A DNA stretch of 40,721 nucleotides from an uncultured Bacilli bacterium (GTDB lineage: Bacteria > Bacillota_I > Bacilli_A > RFN20 > DUOF01). Positions 33,259 to 40,721 of the stretch are shown in pieces; the first letter of the stretch is position 1; each line of letters opens with the position of its first letter. The DNA lies in assembly GCA_934101685.1 (NCBI GenBank), contig CAKORZ010000004.1, positions 1 through 40,721 on the forward strand, in the 5' to 3' direction. Below the pieces are notes generated by a model that did no database searches, was not told the DNA's origin, and worked only from the letters and a program-made list of their open reading frames with translations. The position numbers and the translations under genes are program-made.

Positions 33259-33564
33259 ATGGGATTATTTGCTAGAATATTTGGCAAGAAAAAAAAGACA
33301 TGTTGTTGCTGTTGTGAACACGAACACACAGAAGAAGTTAAGGAAGAGGCTGCTCCAGTAGTAGAAGAAGTTAAAACTGAGGAAGTTAGTCCTAAAGCAG
33401 AAGAAGTTAAAGAAGAAAAAGTAGTAAAGAAGGCACCTGCTACTAAGAAGCCTGCTGCAAAGAAAACTACTACAACAACAGCTAAGAAACCAGCTGCGAA
33501 GAAAACAACAACTGCAAAAAAAACAACTACAACTAAGAAAACTGCAGAAAAGAAAGAAAATTAA
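33259..33564 (+). CDS. Low-complexity protein: amphipathic N-terminus, Cys cluster, histone-H1-like tail
   Basis: The 101-residue product begins MGLFARIFGKKKK, an amphipathic basic helix, followed by TCCCCCEHEHTEE, a tight five-Cys and two-His cluster. A Glu/Val-rich middle follows. The C-terminal half is made of KKPAAKKTTTTT and AKKTT repeats, like bacterial histone-H1-like tails. The ribosome binding site is GGGGG. The parts suggest membrane contact, metal binding and nucleic-acid or polyanion binding, but I know of no family with this combination. Codon use is regular and the frame is clean. A terminator follows. Confidence 0.65.
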   Translation: MGLFARIFGKKKKTCCCCCEHEHTEEVKEEAAPVVEEVKTEEVSPKAEEVKEEKVVKKAPATKKPAAKKTTTTTAKKPAAKKTTTAKKTTTTKKTAEKKEN

Positions 33565-33569
33565 TAAGG

Positions 33570-33592
33570 AGATTGTTTTACAATCTTTTTTT
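33570..33592 (+). terminator. Terminator after the Lys/Ala-rich protein gene
   Basis: AGATTGT (33570-33576) pairs with ACAATCT (33580-33586) over a 3-nt loop, followed by T7. Confidence 0.85.
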
Positions 33593-33595
33593 AAC

Positions 33596-33623
33596 TTGAT
33601 TTTTGTATTTAATATTGTAAAAT
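33596..33623 (+). promoter_or_regulatory. Candidate gpsB promoter
   Basis: TTGATT (33596-33601) and TAAAAT (33618-33623) are 16 bp apart, between the upstream terminator and the gpsB ribosome binding site (GTGGAG). Confidence 0.4.
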
Positions 33624-33641
33624 ATAAGTGGAGTTGATAGT

Positions 33642-34001
33642 ATGCAAAAGAAATTAACATTAAGTAGTGACGATATAGTTAATAAAGAGTTTTCTTTACA
33701 ATATAAAGGATATGTTCCTCAGGAAGTTGATGCTTTCTTAGATGAAGTGGTTAAAAATTATGAAGTTATTGAGGAAATAAGAGATTATTATGAAACTCAA
33801 AACAAAGCTTTACAAAAAACTAATAGTGTTTTGCGTGCAAAAATAGATGATTTGGAAACTAAATTAGAAATTGAAAAAAACAAAAATAATTCAATTGAAA
33901 AAGTAGATAGCACTTCAAATTTAGATTTAATTAAAAAAATAGCAAAATTAGAGAGTGAATTATTTCAAACTAAAAAAGAACTAGAAGATGCTAAAAAATA
34001 A
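33642..34001 (+). CDS. gpsB: GpsB/DivIVA-type cell-division protein
   Basis: The 119-residue protein carries the DivIVA/GpsB N-terminal domain (LSSDDIVNKEFSLQYKGY with VPQEVDAFLDEVVKNYE) followed by a coiled coil to the C-terminus. GpsB is a membrane-associated adaptor that couples division and elongation penicillin-binding proteins in Firmicutes. Its position directly upstream of rnpB is the same as in Bacillus subtilis, which supports GpsB over DivIVA proper, as does the short length. Confidence 0.88.
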   Translation: MQKKLTLSSDDIVNKEFSLQYKGYVPQEVDAFLDEVVKNYEVIEEIRDYYETQNKALQKTNSVLRAKIDDLETKLEIEKNKNNSIEKVDSTSNLDLIKKIAKLESELFQTKKELEDAKK

Positions 34002-34004
34002 AAT

Positions 34005-34349
34005 ATATCAATTCGAATAATCGCTGCTTGCTTGTCAAGTAGAGGAAAGTCCATGCTCGCACCTTCTGTGATTGAGGGTAGTGATTGTGCTAGATTAATA
34101 AATAAGTCTAGGTAGTTTGAGCAACTAACGGCGAATCAATCACCTAAGTCTTTTAAGATATGGTGATATTCTGAAAGTGCCACAGTGACGGAGTTATTAG
34201 GAAACTAATAAGTGGAACGCGGTAAACCCCACAAGCGAGAAACCCAAATTTGGTAGGGGAATTTCTTTTGAAGAAACGAATTTAAAAAGAAAATGCAATG
34301 CATAGATAAATGATTATTTAATACAGAACATGGCTTATAGAATTGATGC
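34005..34349 (+). ncRNA. rnpB: RNase P RNA, Bacillus-type (class B)
   Basis: The catalytic RNA that matures tRNA 5' ends. Near-identical core strings are visible in order: TAATCGCTGC, GAGGAAAGTCCATGCTCG (about 34042), AAAGTGCCACAGTGACG (about 34176), GTGGAACGCGGTAAACCCC (about 34212), GCGAGAAACCCAAATT and TTTGGTAGGGGAA, and GAACATGGCTTATAGAA near the 3' end. The P1 helix closes with ATCAATTC (34007-34014) and GAATTGAT (34340-34347), which set the ends. The order resembles the B. subtilis RNA. It starts a few bases after the gpsB stop codon, and a terminator follows at 34357. Confidence 0.95.
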
Positions 34350-34356
34350 TCATAAT

Positions 34357-34386
34357 ACTAATTGTTAGACAATTAGTTTTTTTTTA
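34357..34386 (+). terminator. rnpB terminator
   Basis: ACTAATTG (34357-34364) pairs with CAATTAGT (34370-34377) across a 5-nt loop, followed by a run of nine or more T. Confidence 0.9.
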
Positions 34387-34473
34387 TTAATTTTTTATGG
34401 TAATCCCCAATTTAGTGAAATAGATTGATAAAAGATAGTAAATGCTTTATCATTATAATAAGGAAGTGTGCTT

Positions 34474-37329
34474 ATGAAAAAATATATTAAAAATATATTT
34501 ATTATGTTAGTTTCTATATTTTCTTTTATAATGTTTTCTAATAATGATATAAAAGCAATGGAATATTTGTATCAAGATGGAAATGTCTCTAATGATTATA
34601 ATAAGGTTAAGGTTTATTCTTTTAATTATGCTTATATTACAAGATTTACTTCAGATACTAATTACTATAATGGTGTAAAAATAAAAGATAATAATCAGCT
34701 TCTTGATGATGTAAATTTTTACTCTGGTAGTAAGATTAATATTAATTATGATCATTATGACAAATTACTTGTAGAAGATGATGACTCGGTAAGAATATAT
34801 AAATATAGTTTACTTAGAGAGGATTTTTATTCTTTATATAAATTGTTTGATAATGAAAAAGGTTCTTTTGAATTGGAAGAAGAAGGAATATATAAAATAG
34901 TATATGTTTTTGAAGATGTAGAAAAATACACAAATTATATTTTTATAAAAAAAGATTTTCATAAAATGGAAATAACTTTGGATGAAAAATATAATGAAGT
35001 TTCACCTACATTGAAATTATCATTTAATTTAACTATAGATGATGGTTATAACTTAGTAAAAAATAGGTATTATTATGCTTTTGGGAATTCTCTTTCAGAT
35101 AAGTTAAATTTTAAAGAAATAACGAATATGTTTACTAGTGAAGAGATAGAAAATGATAATTATAATAATATTTCTGAAAAAGTAGTTGTTGATATAGCTA
35201 GTAATATAAATGGTGTAAAAAGACTTTTTATAAAATGCATTAGAGAATATGATAAGTATGAACAAATTGTTTATAGTGAAGAAGTAGATATAGTAAATAA
35301 AGTTCTGGGAACAATTGCAATAATAGATGATAATGGAAATACATTAAGCGATGATCAGTTTTATAGATCTGGAGATACTATTAAGTTTTCTGTTAAATTT
35401 AATGTTTTTGTAAAATATACAAACTTAGAATGTTTTTCATATGGAAATAATACTAGTTTTTCTATTTCTGATAGTGTAAATGAGGTAGATCGTTTCACAT
35501 TTGAATATTTGGTTGGAGATAAAGATTTAGAAAACATTAATATTGTTTTAAGAACAAAAGGTAAAAGTGGCTTTTATGCTTTATACAATGATATTGAAAT
35601 TCCTATTGAACTTTCATATTCTTTTAAGGCTATAAGGGATGAAAAAGCTCCTGAAATTTTGCTAAATATAACTGATGATAATAAGCAAATAAAAGCAGTT
35701 CAAGATATTGACTTTACTGTTAAAGAGTCTTATCTTTCTAAAATTTATTATTATGTTAAAAAGTGCGATAATGTTATTAAAGATAGATGTTCAGAATTAT
35801 TTGATGATTCAAAAGCTACAAAAATTGAAGGATCTTATGCTGCTAATGGGGAATACAGAGTTAATAGAAGAGTTGGCATCTTTCCAGAAGAAAGGTTTAA
35901 TGAAGTGGCTTTAGCAATATTTGTGAAGGCTGTAGATAAAATTGGTAATGAAACTGTTGAGGTATTTTACTATCCAAATGAATATATAGTTGATAATGTG
36001 ATTTATGATGATGGTATAAATCCAATTGTTTATAATGAGATAGAGGATGGTGCTTCATTTTCTATAGTCAATGAGGAAAGCTTGAAAATTAATAAGGTAT
36101 TGTATACTATATGGAGCGATTCCTTTGAAAACTCTAATGAATGTATACTAGAAGATAATGAGTTTAAGTGTGCATCATTTAGTGGCTTCCCATTTAGTTT
36201 TGAAATAATTGTTTATATAGAAGATATTTATGGTAATGAAGAATTTTATGAAGGCAATTTAAAATATTATCCTTTAAAAGAAGAAACTTTAATTAATGGA
36301 TATAAATTTGTTCAAGTAGATGCTTCGAAAAATGATTATGAATTTACGACAGATGTTTATAATACAACATATGATGAAACAAAAAAAGTTTATTTTAATG
36401 GAGAAATGCTTAAAAAAATTGAAGAATTATTGAGCTTTAATATTATGTCTATTACAGAAAAAAAGGTTTACTTTGTACTAAAAGCAAATGAAAAAGAGAT
36501 AGTGTTAAATGATAATGTTACTACAGAATTATCTTTTCCTATGTTGTTAGAGATGTATGGTAAATTAAAGGATTATGAGAAATATGCTAAGTGTTCTATT
36601 AGTGGAAATAATTGTGATATTGAGACATTTATTGTTTATCAATATAAAATTATGGAAAATTATAGTCAAACAAGAAAAATACGTGTTCTTATGAAAGATA
36701 ACACTAATAAATATAGTGTTGAAGGATTTGTTGATACTATTAAGGTAGGAGTTAACGAAAACTTTGTTGATTATGATTTTGAATATGTTAATAGTTTGAA
36801 TAATAAGATACAAAAAGAAAACATTGATGAAACGATTGAAATATTATTTAATGAGGTAAGAGTTCAAAATGTTGATACATCAAAAGTAGGAACTTATACA
36901 ATAACAAGAACATTTATTAGTTCTGGAGTTGGTAGTTATCCTATAAGTTACACTATAAATGTTGTTGATGAAGTTGCACCTACTATAAAACTAAAAACTA
37001 ATAAAAATTATGTTATGAAAGCAGGCTCACAATTAGAAGAAATTGAAAGTTGGGTAATTGTTAATGATAATTATGATACTAACTTAAAAATTAAGTATTC
37101 TATTGAACCAGAGTTAGATATTAATACTCCTGGATCATATGTTGTAAGTATATGGGCGGTTGATAGTTATGGAAATGAATCTATTAGAGTTACAAGAACT
37201 ATTGTTGTAAAAGATAAAGGATTATCAAAGACAACTTATTTTGTACTTGTAGGAATCATTGCAGTGTCTTTGGGAATTATTGTAACATTTATAATAATTG
37301 AAAAGAAAAAACAAAAGAAACCAAATTAG
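34474..37329 (+). CDS. Large surface protein with C-terminal Ig-like domains and TM anchor
   Basis: ATG 34474 follows AAGGAAG by 7 nt. The product has about 951 residues. It has a signal peptide (MKKYIKNIFIMLVSIFSFIM, then NNDIKA) and a long extracellular region with repeated beta-rich, Asp/Asn-rich modules. Two bacterial Ig-like domains of the DUF5011 type come at the C-terminal end (GTYTITRTF, then VVDEVAPTIKLK...PGSYVVSIWAVDSYGNES). A single transmembrane helix (FVLVGIIAVSLGIIVTFIII) and a Lys-rich tail close the protein. An envelope or adhesin-like role is inferred. Unlike the surface protein at 13690, it has no large cytoplasmic domain. The 3' end overlaps the convergent gtrA-like gene by 4 nt. 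Confidence 0.78.
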   Translation: MKKYIKNIFIMLVSIFSFIMFSNNDIKAMEYLYQDGNVSNDYNKVKVYSFNYAYITRFTSDTNYYNGVKIKDNNQLLDDVNFYSGSKININYDHYDKLLVEDDDSVRIYKYSLLREDFYSLYKLFDNEKGSFELEEEGIYKIVYVFEDVEKYTNYIFIKKDFHKMEITLDEKYNEVSPTLKLSFNLTIDDGYNLVKNRYYYAFGNSLSDKLNFKEITNMFTSEEIENDNYNNISEKVVVDIASNINGVKRLFIKCIREYDKYEQIVYSEEVDIVNKVLGTIAIIDDNGNTLSDDQFYRSGDTIKFSVKFNVFVKYTNLECFSYGNNTSFSISDSVNEVDRFTFEYLVGDKDLENINIVLRTKGKSGFYALYNDIEIPIELSYSFKAIRDEKAPEILLNITDDNKQIKAVQDIDFTVKESYLSKIYYYVKKCDNVIKDRCSELFDDSKATKIEGSYAANGEYRVNRRVGIFPEERFNEVALAIFVKAVDKIGNETVEVFYYPNEYIVDNVIYDDGINPIVYNEIEDGASFSIVNEESLKINKVLYTIWSDSFENSNECILEDNEFKCASFSGFPFSFEIIVYIEDIYGNEEFYEGNLKYYPLKEETLINGYKFVQVDASKNDYEFTTDVYNTTYDETKKVYFNGEMLKKIEELLSFNIMSITEKKVYFVLKANEKEIVLNDNVTTELSFPMLLEMYGKLKDYEKYAKCSISGNNCDIETFIVYQYKIMENYSQTRKIRVLMKDNTNKYSVEGFVDTIKVGVNENFVDYDFEYVNSLNNKIQKENIDETIEILFNEVRVQNVDTSKVGTYTITRTFISSGVGSYPISYTINVVDEVAPTIKLKTNKNYVMKAGSQLEEIESWVIVNDNYDTNLKIKYSIEPELDINTPGSYVVSIWAVDSYGNESIRVTRTIVVKDKGLSKTTYFVLVGIIAVSLGIIVTFIIIEKKKQKKPN

Positions 37330-37808
37330 TTTTTAAAAATTATTTTTTTCCTTGAAATATAATTGAAAATAAGAACAACGAAAGTTAAAAATATTTTTAT
37401 GATCCATTCATTAATATGTAAAACTCCATATCCTAGAGCCATACCTAGAGTATGAATAATGAAACCCACTAATGATAAAAGAGAAAAGGCTAAAAAGCCT
37501 TTTTTTGTTTTAGCAAAATCTGTGTTAGATTTATTAAAAACAAATATGATAGAGAATATATAATTAAATATTAAACCCATTATAAATCCAGCACCTGTTC
37601 CTATAATAGTGGCAATATTAGATGGCTCTACTTTTCCTATAATTGTGTTTATAAAATTGTGATTATATAAAGAAGGATTAAATATGTATAGTACTAAAGC
37701 CATAGTTAACATATCTATAATAGTAGCTAAACCACCAACAATTAAAAACTTAAATATTTCATATAACTTTGGATTTTTTTCTTCAAATTTTTTTAGTAAA
37801 TTAATCAC
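37326..37808 (-). CDS. GtrA-family membrane protein
   Basis: A 160-residue protein with four hydrophobic segments in the GtrA pattern: KFLIVGGLATIIDMLTMALV at the N-terminus, GTGAGFIMGLIFNYIFSIIFVF in the middle, and FVVLIFNYISRKKIIF at the end. GtrA-family proteins are thought to flip or transfer lipid-linked sugars or teichoic-acid decorations. The start is GTG 37808, 7 nt after GAGGTG. The overlapping ATG at 37810 reads straight into TGA. Confidence 0.85.
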   Translation of the reverse strand: MINLLKKFEEKNPKLYEIFKFLIVGGLATIIDMLTMALVLYIFNPSLYNHNFINTIIGKVEPSNIATIIGTGAGFIMGLIFNYIFSIIFVFNKSNTDFAKTKKGFLAFSLLSLVGFIIHTLGMALGYGVLHINEWIIKIFLTFVVLIFNYISRKKIIFKN

Positions 37809-37831
37809 ATTAGTTCACCTCAGTATTTAAA

Positions 37832-37860
37832 AGTGTATTACTTTTTTTAATTTATTTCAA
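37832..37860 (-). promoter_or_regulatory. Candidate promoter of the gtrA-like gene
   Basis: On the minus strand TTGAAA (37860-37855) and TACACT (37837-37832) are 17 bp apart, just upstream of the GAGGTG ribosome binding site. Confidence 0.45.
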
Positions 37861-37967
37861 TAATATTGGTTTTATTAAGGTTTTATAAGTTATTTTAGGA
37901 TGTTTTTTCTTTTATATTTTGTGTTTAAAAGCTATAATAAATATGTGATAAAAGGATGGATAAGAAA

Positions 37968-38543
37968 ATGAAAAAAAAGATGAATTTACCAAATAAAATT
38001 ACTATTTTTAGAATGATAACTGTGATTGCAATTATTGTTTTAGCATTACTACCACAAGGTCATACTTTTGGCTTTTGGAAATTAGAATATGATTATAGAA
38101 GCGTAAGTATATTAGTTTTATTTATTTTAGGTTCTGTTAGTGATTTTTTAGATGGACATATTGCAAGAAAATACAATCTTGTTACTACATTTGGAAAATT
38201 TATGGATCCAATTGCTGATAAATTATTAGTCAATTCTTTATTTATAATTTTAACTGGACTTGGAAGAATACATTGGTTAGTTACAGTTATTATGGTTGGA
38301 AGAGATATAATTGTTGATGTAATTAGATTAATTATGGTTGAAAGAGGTACAGTAATAGCTGCTTCAAAATTAGGAAAACTTAAAACTATAACACAAATGG
38401 TTTCTTTAATTATGGTACTTGCATTACCTGGTATAAATTGGGTAGCTTACATTACTTATGTTGCTGCTGCAGTATCACTAATTTCAGGATTTGATTACTT
38501 CTGGAAAAATAAAAAAGTTCTTTTAGAAGATGTTTTACAATAA
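37968..38543 (+). CDS. pgsA: CDP-diacylglycerol-glycerol-3-phosphate phosphatidyltransferase
   Basis: A roughly 191-residue polytopic enzyme making phosphatidylglycerolphosphate, the first step toward phosphatidylglycerol. The CDP-alcohol phosphatidyltransferase motif is complete: DFLDGHIARKYNLVTTFGKF followed by MDPIADKLL, with the Asp residues at the canonical spacing. ATG 37968 is preferred because the upstream in-frame ATG 37956 overlaps the AAAAGG site; an ATG at 37977 is also possible. The pgsA-recA order is conserved in many Firmicutes. Confidence 0.9.
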   Translation: MKKKMNLPNKITIFRMITVIAIIVLALLPQGHTFGFWKLEYDYRSVSILVLFILGSVSDFLDGHIARKYNLVTTFGKFMDPIADKLLVNSLFIILTGLGRIHWLVTVIMVGRDIIVDVIRLIMVERGTVIAASKLGKLKTITQMVSLIMVLALPGINWVAYITYVAAAVSLISGFDYFWKNKKVLLEDVLQ

Positions 38544-38545
38544 TT

Positions 38546-38574
38546 TTGCAAGGTATCGTTGTATAGATTATATA
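38546..38574 (+). promoter_or_regulatory. recA promoter candidate
   Basis: TTGCAA (38546-38551), a 17-bp spacer and TATATA (38569-38574) lie just before the GGGAGGAG ribosome binding site. I see no LexA/Cheo box of the GAAC-N4-GTTC type here. Confidence 0.5.
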
Positions 38575-38591
38575 AAGGGAGGAGTTTTTTT

Positions 38592-39587
38592 GTGGAAACT
38601 GTAAAAAAAGAAGATGCTTTAGAAGAAGCGTTAAAACTAATTAAAAAACAATATGGGCAAGGAGCTATTATGAAACTTGGAGATAGAGTATCTGTTAATG
38701 TTGATACTATATCTTCTGGATCTTTACTATTAGATGCTGCTTTAGGAATAGGAGGATATCCTAAGGGAAGAGTTATTGAAATATATGGCCCTGAATCTAG
38801 TGGTAAAACAACTGTTGCTTTGCATGCAATTGCTTCAGCTCAAAAAAAGGGAGAAAGAGCTGCATTTATAGATGCTGAACATGCTATTGATCCTGAATAT
38901 GCTAAAAGATTAGGTGTTAATATAGATGAATTAATTTTATCTCAACCTGATTCTGGTGAGCAAGCAATGGAAATTGTTGAAATATTAATAAAATCGCAAT
39001 CTGTTGGGTTAATTGTTGTTGACTCTGTTGCAGCACTTGTTCCTCAAGCAGAATTAGATGGCGAAATGTCAGATGCGCAAGTAGGAGCACAAGCTAGACT
39101 TATGTCAAAAGCATTAAGAAAAATAACAGGCTTATTAAATAAGAGTGAATGTACTATTATTTTTATTAACCAATTAAGAGAAAAAGTAGGAATAATGTTT
39201 GGTAATCCTGAAACAACACCTGGTGGTAGAGCTCTTAAGTTCTATTCGACAATAAGATTAGATGTTCGTAAGAGTGATCCAATTAAAAATGGTAATGAAA
39301 TGATTGGTAATGTTGTAAATATTAAAGTAGTAAAAAACAAAGTTGCAGCACCATTTAAAACTGCAAGTGTTGATTTAATATATGGACAAGGTATTTGTAA
39401 AGAAGGAGAAATACTAGATTTAGCTGTTAATTCAGAGATAGTTAAAAAGAGTGGTTCTTGGTATGATTATAATGGTGAGAGAATTGCTCAAGGTAGAGAG
39501 GCTGCTAAAAAGTATCTTGTAGATAATCCTAACGTTTTACAAGAAATTGAAACAAAAGTTAGAGAAAAATTAGGGCTAAATAAATAG
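38592..39587 (+). CDS. recA: RecA recombinase
   Basis: The start is GTG 38592, 7 nt after GGGAGGAG (38578-38584). An in-frame extension to 38559 would read through the promoter and ribosome binding site. The 331-residue protein shows Walker A GPESSGKTTVAL near residue 66, the LIVVDSVAALVPQAEL Walker B strand, and the DNA-binding loops. RecA drives homologous recombination and the SOS response. The C-terminal acidic tail is short. No LexA-type operator is evident upstream, so SOS control is not supported by what can be seen. Confidence 0.96.
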   Translation: METVKKEDALEEALKLIKKQYGQGAIMKLGDRVSVNVDTISSGSLLLDAALGIGGYPKGRVIEIYGPESSGKTTVALHAIASAQKKGERAAFIDAEHAIDPEYAKRLGVNIDELILSQPDSGEQAMEIVEILIKSQSVGLIVVDSVAALVPQAELDGEMSDAQVGAQARLMSKALRKITGLLNKSECTIIFINQLREKVGIMFGNPETTPGGRALKFYSTIRLDVRKSDPIKNGNEMIGNVVNIKVVKNKVAAPFKTASVDLIYGQGICKEGEILDLAVNSEIVKKSGSWYDYNGERIAQGREAAKKYLVDNPNVLQEIETKVREKLGLNK

Positions 39588-39597
39588 CTCTTTTTTA
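39572..39597 (+). terminator. recA terminator overlapping the stop codon
   Basis: AGGGCTA (39572-39578) pairs with TAGCTCT (39585-39591, one G-U pair), followed by T6. The TAG stop is in the 3' arm. Confidence 0.8.
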
Positions 39598-39613
39598 CTT
39601 TTTGGTGATAGTT

Positions 39614-39949
39614 ATGAAATGTGTTATTGAGTGTATAAAACCTTTTAAAAATATAATGGAAATTATAACTTTGAAGGATGGTAAAATCTATTATGATGAT
39701 GGTAGATATGAAAAAATGATATTAGATGATAGTGATGTAGTTGATGATATTTATGAATCGTTATTTAAAACAGTTTTTAAATGGAAACAAGAGTATATTG
39801 GAGATAGAATATATGATGGCGAAAAATATTTGATTGAATTTGATGTTAATCATAAAAAGAAAAAATATAAAATACAAAATAAGTTTCCCGAGAATTGGAA
39901 TGAATTTATAGATGTTAAAAATAAGATTTTATCTTATGATGAGGAGTAG
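39614..39949 (+). CDS. Unrecognised small protein A (tandem paralogue)
   Basis: ATG 39614 follows GGTGAT; an in-frame TTG at 39602 has no better site. The 111-residue protein has a beta-rich start and a C-terminal half with the blocks FKWKQEYIGDRIYDGEKY, HKKKKYKIQNKFPENWNEF. The same blocks recur in the neighbouring gene, so the two are a tandem duplication. It has no signal peptide or membrane segment. The family is unknown to me. Small paralogous tandem genes are often immunity or antitoxin genes, but nothing here proves that. Confidence 0.65.
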   Translation: MKCVIECIKPFKNIMEIITLKDGKIYYDDGRYEKMILDDSDVVDDIYESLFKTVFKWKQEYIGDRIYDGEKYLIEFDVNHKKKKYKIQNKFPENWNEFIDVKNKILSYDEE

Positions 39950-39952
39950 TTT

Positions 39953-40294
39953 ATGGAAATTTTAATAAATAATATAAAAGATTATTCAAAAAAAGAGAAA
40001 ACTATAGTTATTAGAGATAATGGTATTTCTTTAATTGATGGTAATTCTTGCTATGAGAAGATGCTAAGTAAAGACTTAAATTTAGTTAATAATGTGCAAA
40101 ATGAACTAAAGAAAATTATGTTTGATTGGAAAGAAGAGTATATTGGTAATAGAAAGATTGATGGAGAAAAATTTCATATTACTATGGACATTAATCATAA
40201 GAAAAAGAAATATAAAATACAAAATAGGTTTCCTTCAAATTGGGATGAATTTTTGAAAGTTATAGAAGAAATTACAGGAGATGAAAATATATGA
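39953..40294 (+). CDS. Unrecognised small protein B (tandem paralogue)
   Basis: The 113-residue paralogue of the gene just upstream shares YEKML, FDWKEEYIGNRKIDGEKF and HKKKKYKIQNRFPSNWDEF, roughly half identical over the C-terminal 60 residues and more diverged before. The gap to the upstream gene is 3 nt, with GGAG upstream. Its stop codon overlaps the start of the next gene (ATGATG), so the three form one operon downstream of recA. Confidence 0.65.
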   Translation: MEILINNIKDYSKKEKTIVIRDNGISLIDGNSCYEKMLSKDLNLVNNVQNELKKIMFDWKEEYIGNRKIDGEKFHITMDINHKKKKYKIQNRFPSNWDEFLKVIEEITGDENI

Positions 40295-40721
40295 TGAACG
40301 AATATATTTTGAATAATATAAATAAGCAATTAGATAAAATTGAAATTGCTATTTGTGAGTATTTGGGCGAAGAGTATTCAGAGATAGTTAATGAAAAAAT
40401 AAATAGTATAGAGTTTGCTTTGGTTAGAGAAAATGGCGTTGTTTCTTTTGAAAATGAAGAAGTGTATGTTGGAGAAGAACCTATATGTATTAAAAATGAA
40501 GGCAAAAGTATTATTGCTTTACCTTTAAATTTTTTTAATAAAGAATCTAATAATATAGCGTTTGTTCATTTGTTACTTCATTGTATTTTAGATGATTATG
40601 AAAGCATTGAAGGCTATAATGAAACTTTGATTGATTATATGGCTAATGATATGGGAGATACTTTAAGAAAGTACAAAATTAATATTCTTGCAAATAAAGA
40701 ACCAGTCTATGAGTCTAGTAG
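40294..40721 (+). CDS. Gluzincin-like protein with altered HExxH, cut by the window edge
   Basis: The frame is open from ATG 40294 (or 40291) to the end of the window, 142 codons, so the C-terminus is missing. Residues near 90 read AFVHLLLHCILDDYE, and about 15 residues later GYNETLIDYMANDMG. This spacing resembles zinc peptidases of the HExxH...NEGLTEY type: both His and the third ligand Glu are kept, while the catalytic Glu of HExxH is Leu. It may therefore be a non-catalytic zinc protein. The assignment is tentative. Confidence 0.45.
   Translation, partial: MNEYILNNINKQLDKIEIAICEYLGEEYSEIVNEKINSIEFALVRENGVVSFENEEVYVGEEPICIKNEGKSIIALPLNFFNKESNNIAFVHLLLHCILDDYESIEGYNETLIDYMANDMGDTLRKYKINILANKEPVYESS

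Noticed and set aside
33265..33660. Minus-strand Cys/Ser/Phe-rich ORF
   Set aside because: It is the antisense of AAG/ACT/GCT repeats in the Lys/Ala-rich gene and shows no ribosome binding site.
38540..38592. LexA/SOS box before recA
   Set aside because: No GAAC-N4-GTTC-like palindrome was found; only a plain promoter and ribosome binding site are visible.
1..40721. TGA read as tryptophan (mycoplasma code)
   Set aside because: Several genes, including those ending at 27100, 23060 and 23496, use TGA as stop, and conserved Trp positions are TGG.
1..40721. CRISPR arrays, tRNA or rRNA genes, insertion sequences
   Set aside because: No regularly spaced direct repeats, tRNA-like cloverleaf or CCA-proximal motifs, rRNA core strings, or transposase motifs were seen; rnpB is the only structured RNA gene recognised.

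Overview
The window is very AT-rich, roughly 70% or more A+T by eye. It uses the standard bacterial code: several genes end in TGA (the prfA-like gene, for example) and tryptophan is TGG, so this is not a TGA=Trp mycoplasma. Gram-positive markers are RNA polymerase delta (rpoE), DnaD, GpsB beside a class-B RNase P RNA, and strong GGAGG ribosome binding sites. Together they point to Bacilli, probably an uncultured host-associated Mollicutes-like or Erysipelotrichia/RF39-like lineage. That placement is inference from gene content and base composition.

Layout. 1-4.9 kb: three coupled genes for the inner-membrane core of a type IV secretion system (VirB6/TrbL-like, PrgI/VirB3-like, VirB4 ATPase). 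4.9-12.6 kb: a TGS-nucleoside kinase, a lipoprotein, an MBG-domain membrane protein coupled to a degenerate ABC ATPase, an SPFH/zinc-ribbon protein, and a dnaD-nth-dapB operon. 12.7-17.4 kb: a phosphotransferase-like protein and a 1.2-kb-residue surface protein. 17.5-23.5 kb: membrane pyrophosphatase, rpoE, aldolase, murA, an SGNH-like protein and a small membrane protein. 23.5-25.1 kb: tyrS behind a long leader. 25.1-31.7 kb: rpmE, prfA-prmC, a split HipA-like pair, asnS and membrane proteins. 31.7-33.2 kb: a three-gene membrane operon ending in a Cap15-like protein. 33.2-37.8 kb: a Lys/Ala-rich protein, gpsB, rnpB, a 950-residue surface protein and GtrA. 37.9-40.7 kb: pgsA, recA, and three unrecognised small genes, the last cut by the window edge.

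Most of the window is ordinary chromosomal housekeeping. The most striking item is the tyrS leader. It encodes a 15-residue peptide with five consecutive Tyr codons, followed by mutually exclusive stem-loops ending in two tandem intrinsic terminators. This has the architecture of classical ribosome-mediated attenuation, in a gene that Firmicutes normally control with a T-box. Other points worth attention are a HipS/HipT-like split kinase with no HipB next to asnS, a Cap15-like cyclic-nucleotide-receptor fold with no visible CD-NTase, a T4SS core with no visible relaxase, a hairpin that swallows the murA ribosome binding site, and a gluzincin-like protein with an altered HExxH motif at the right edge.

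Many promoters here appear to be of the extended -10 type (TGn-TATAAT or TGn-TATACT) with very short leaders. All functional calls come from reading motifs; no database search was run.
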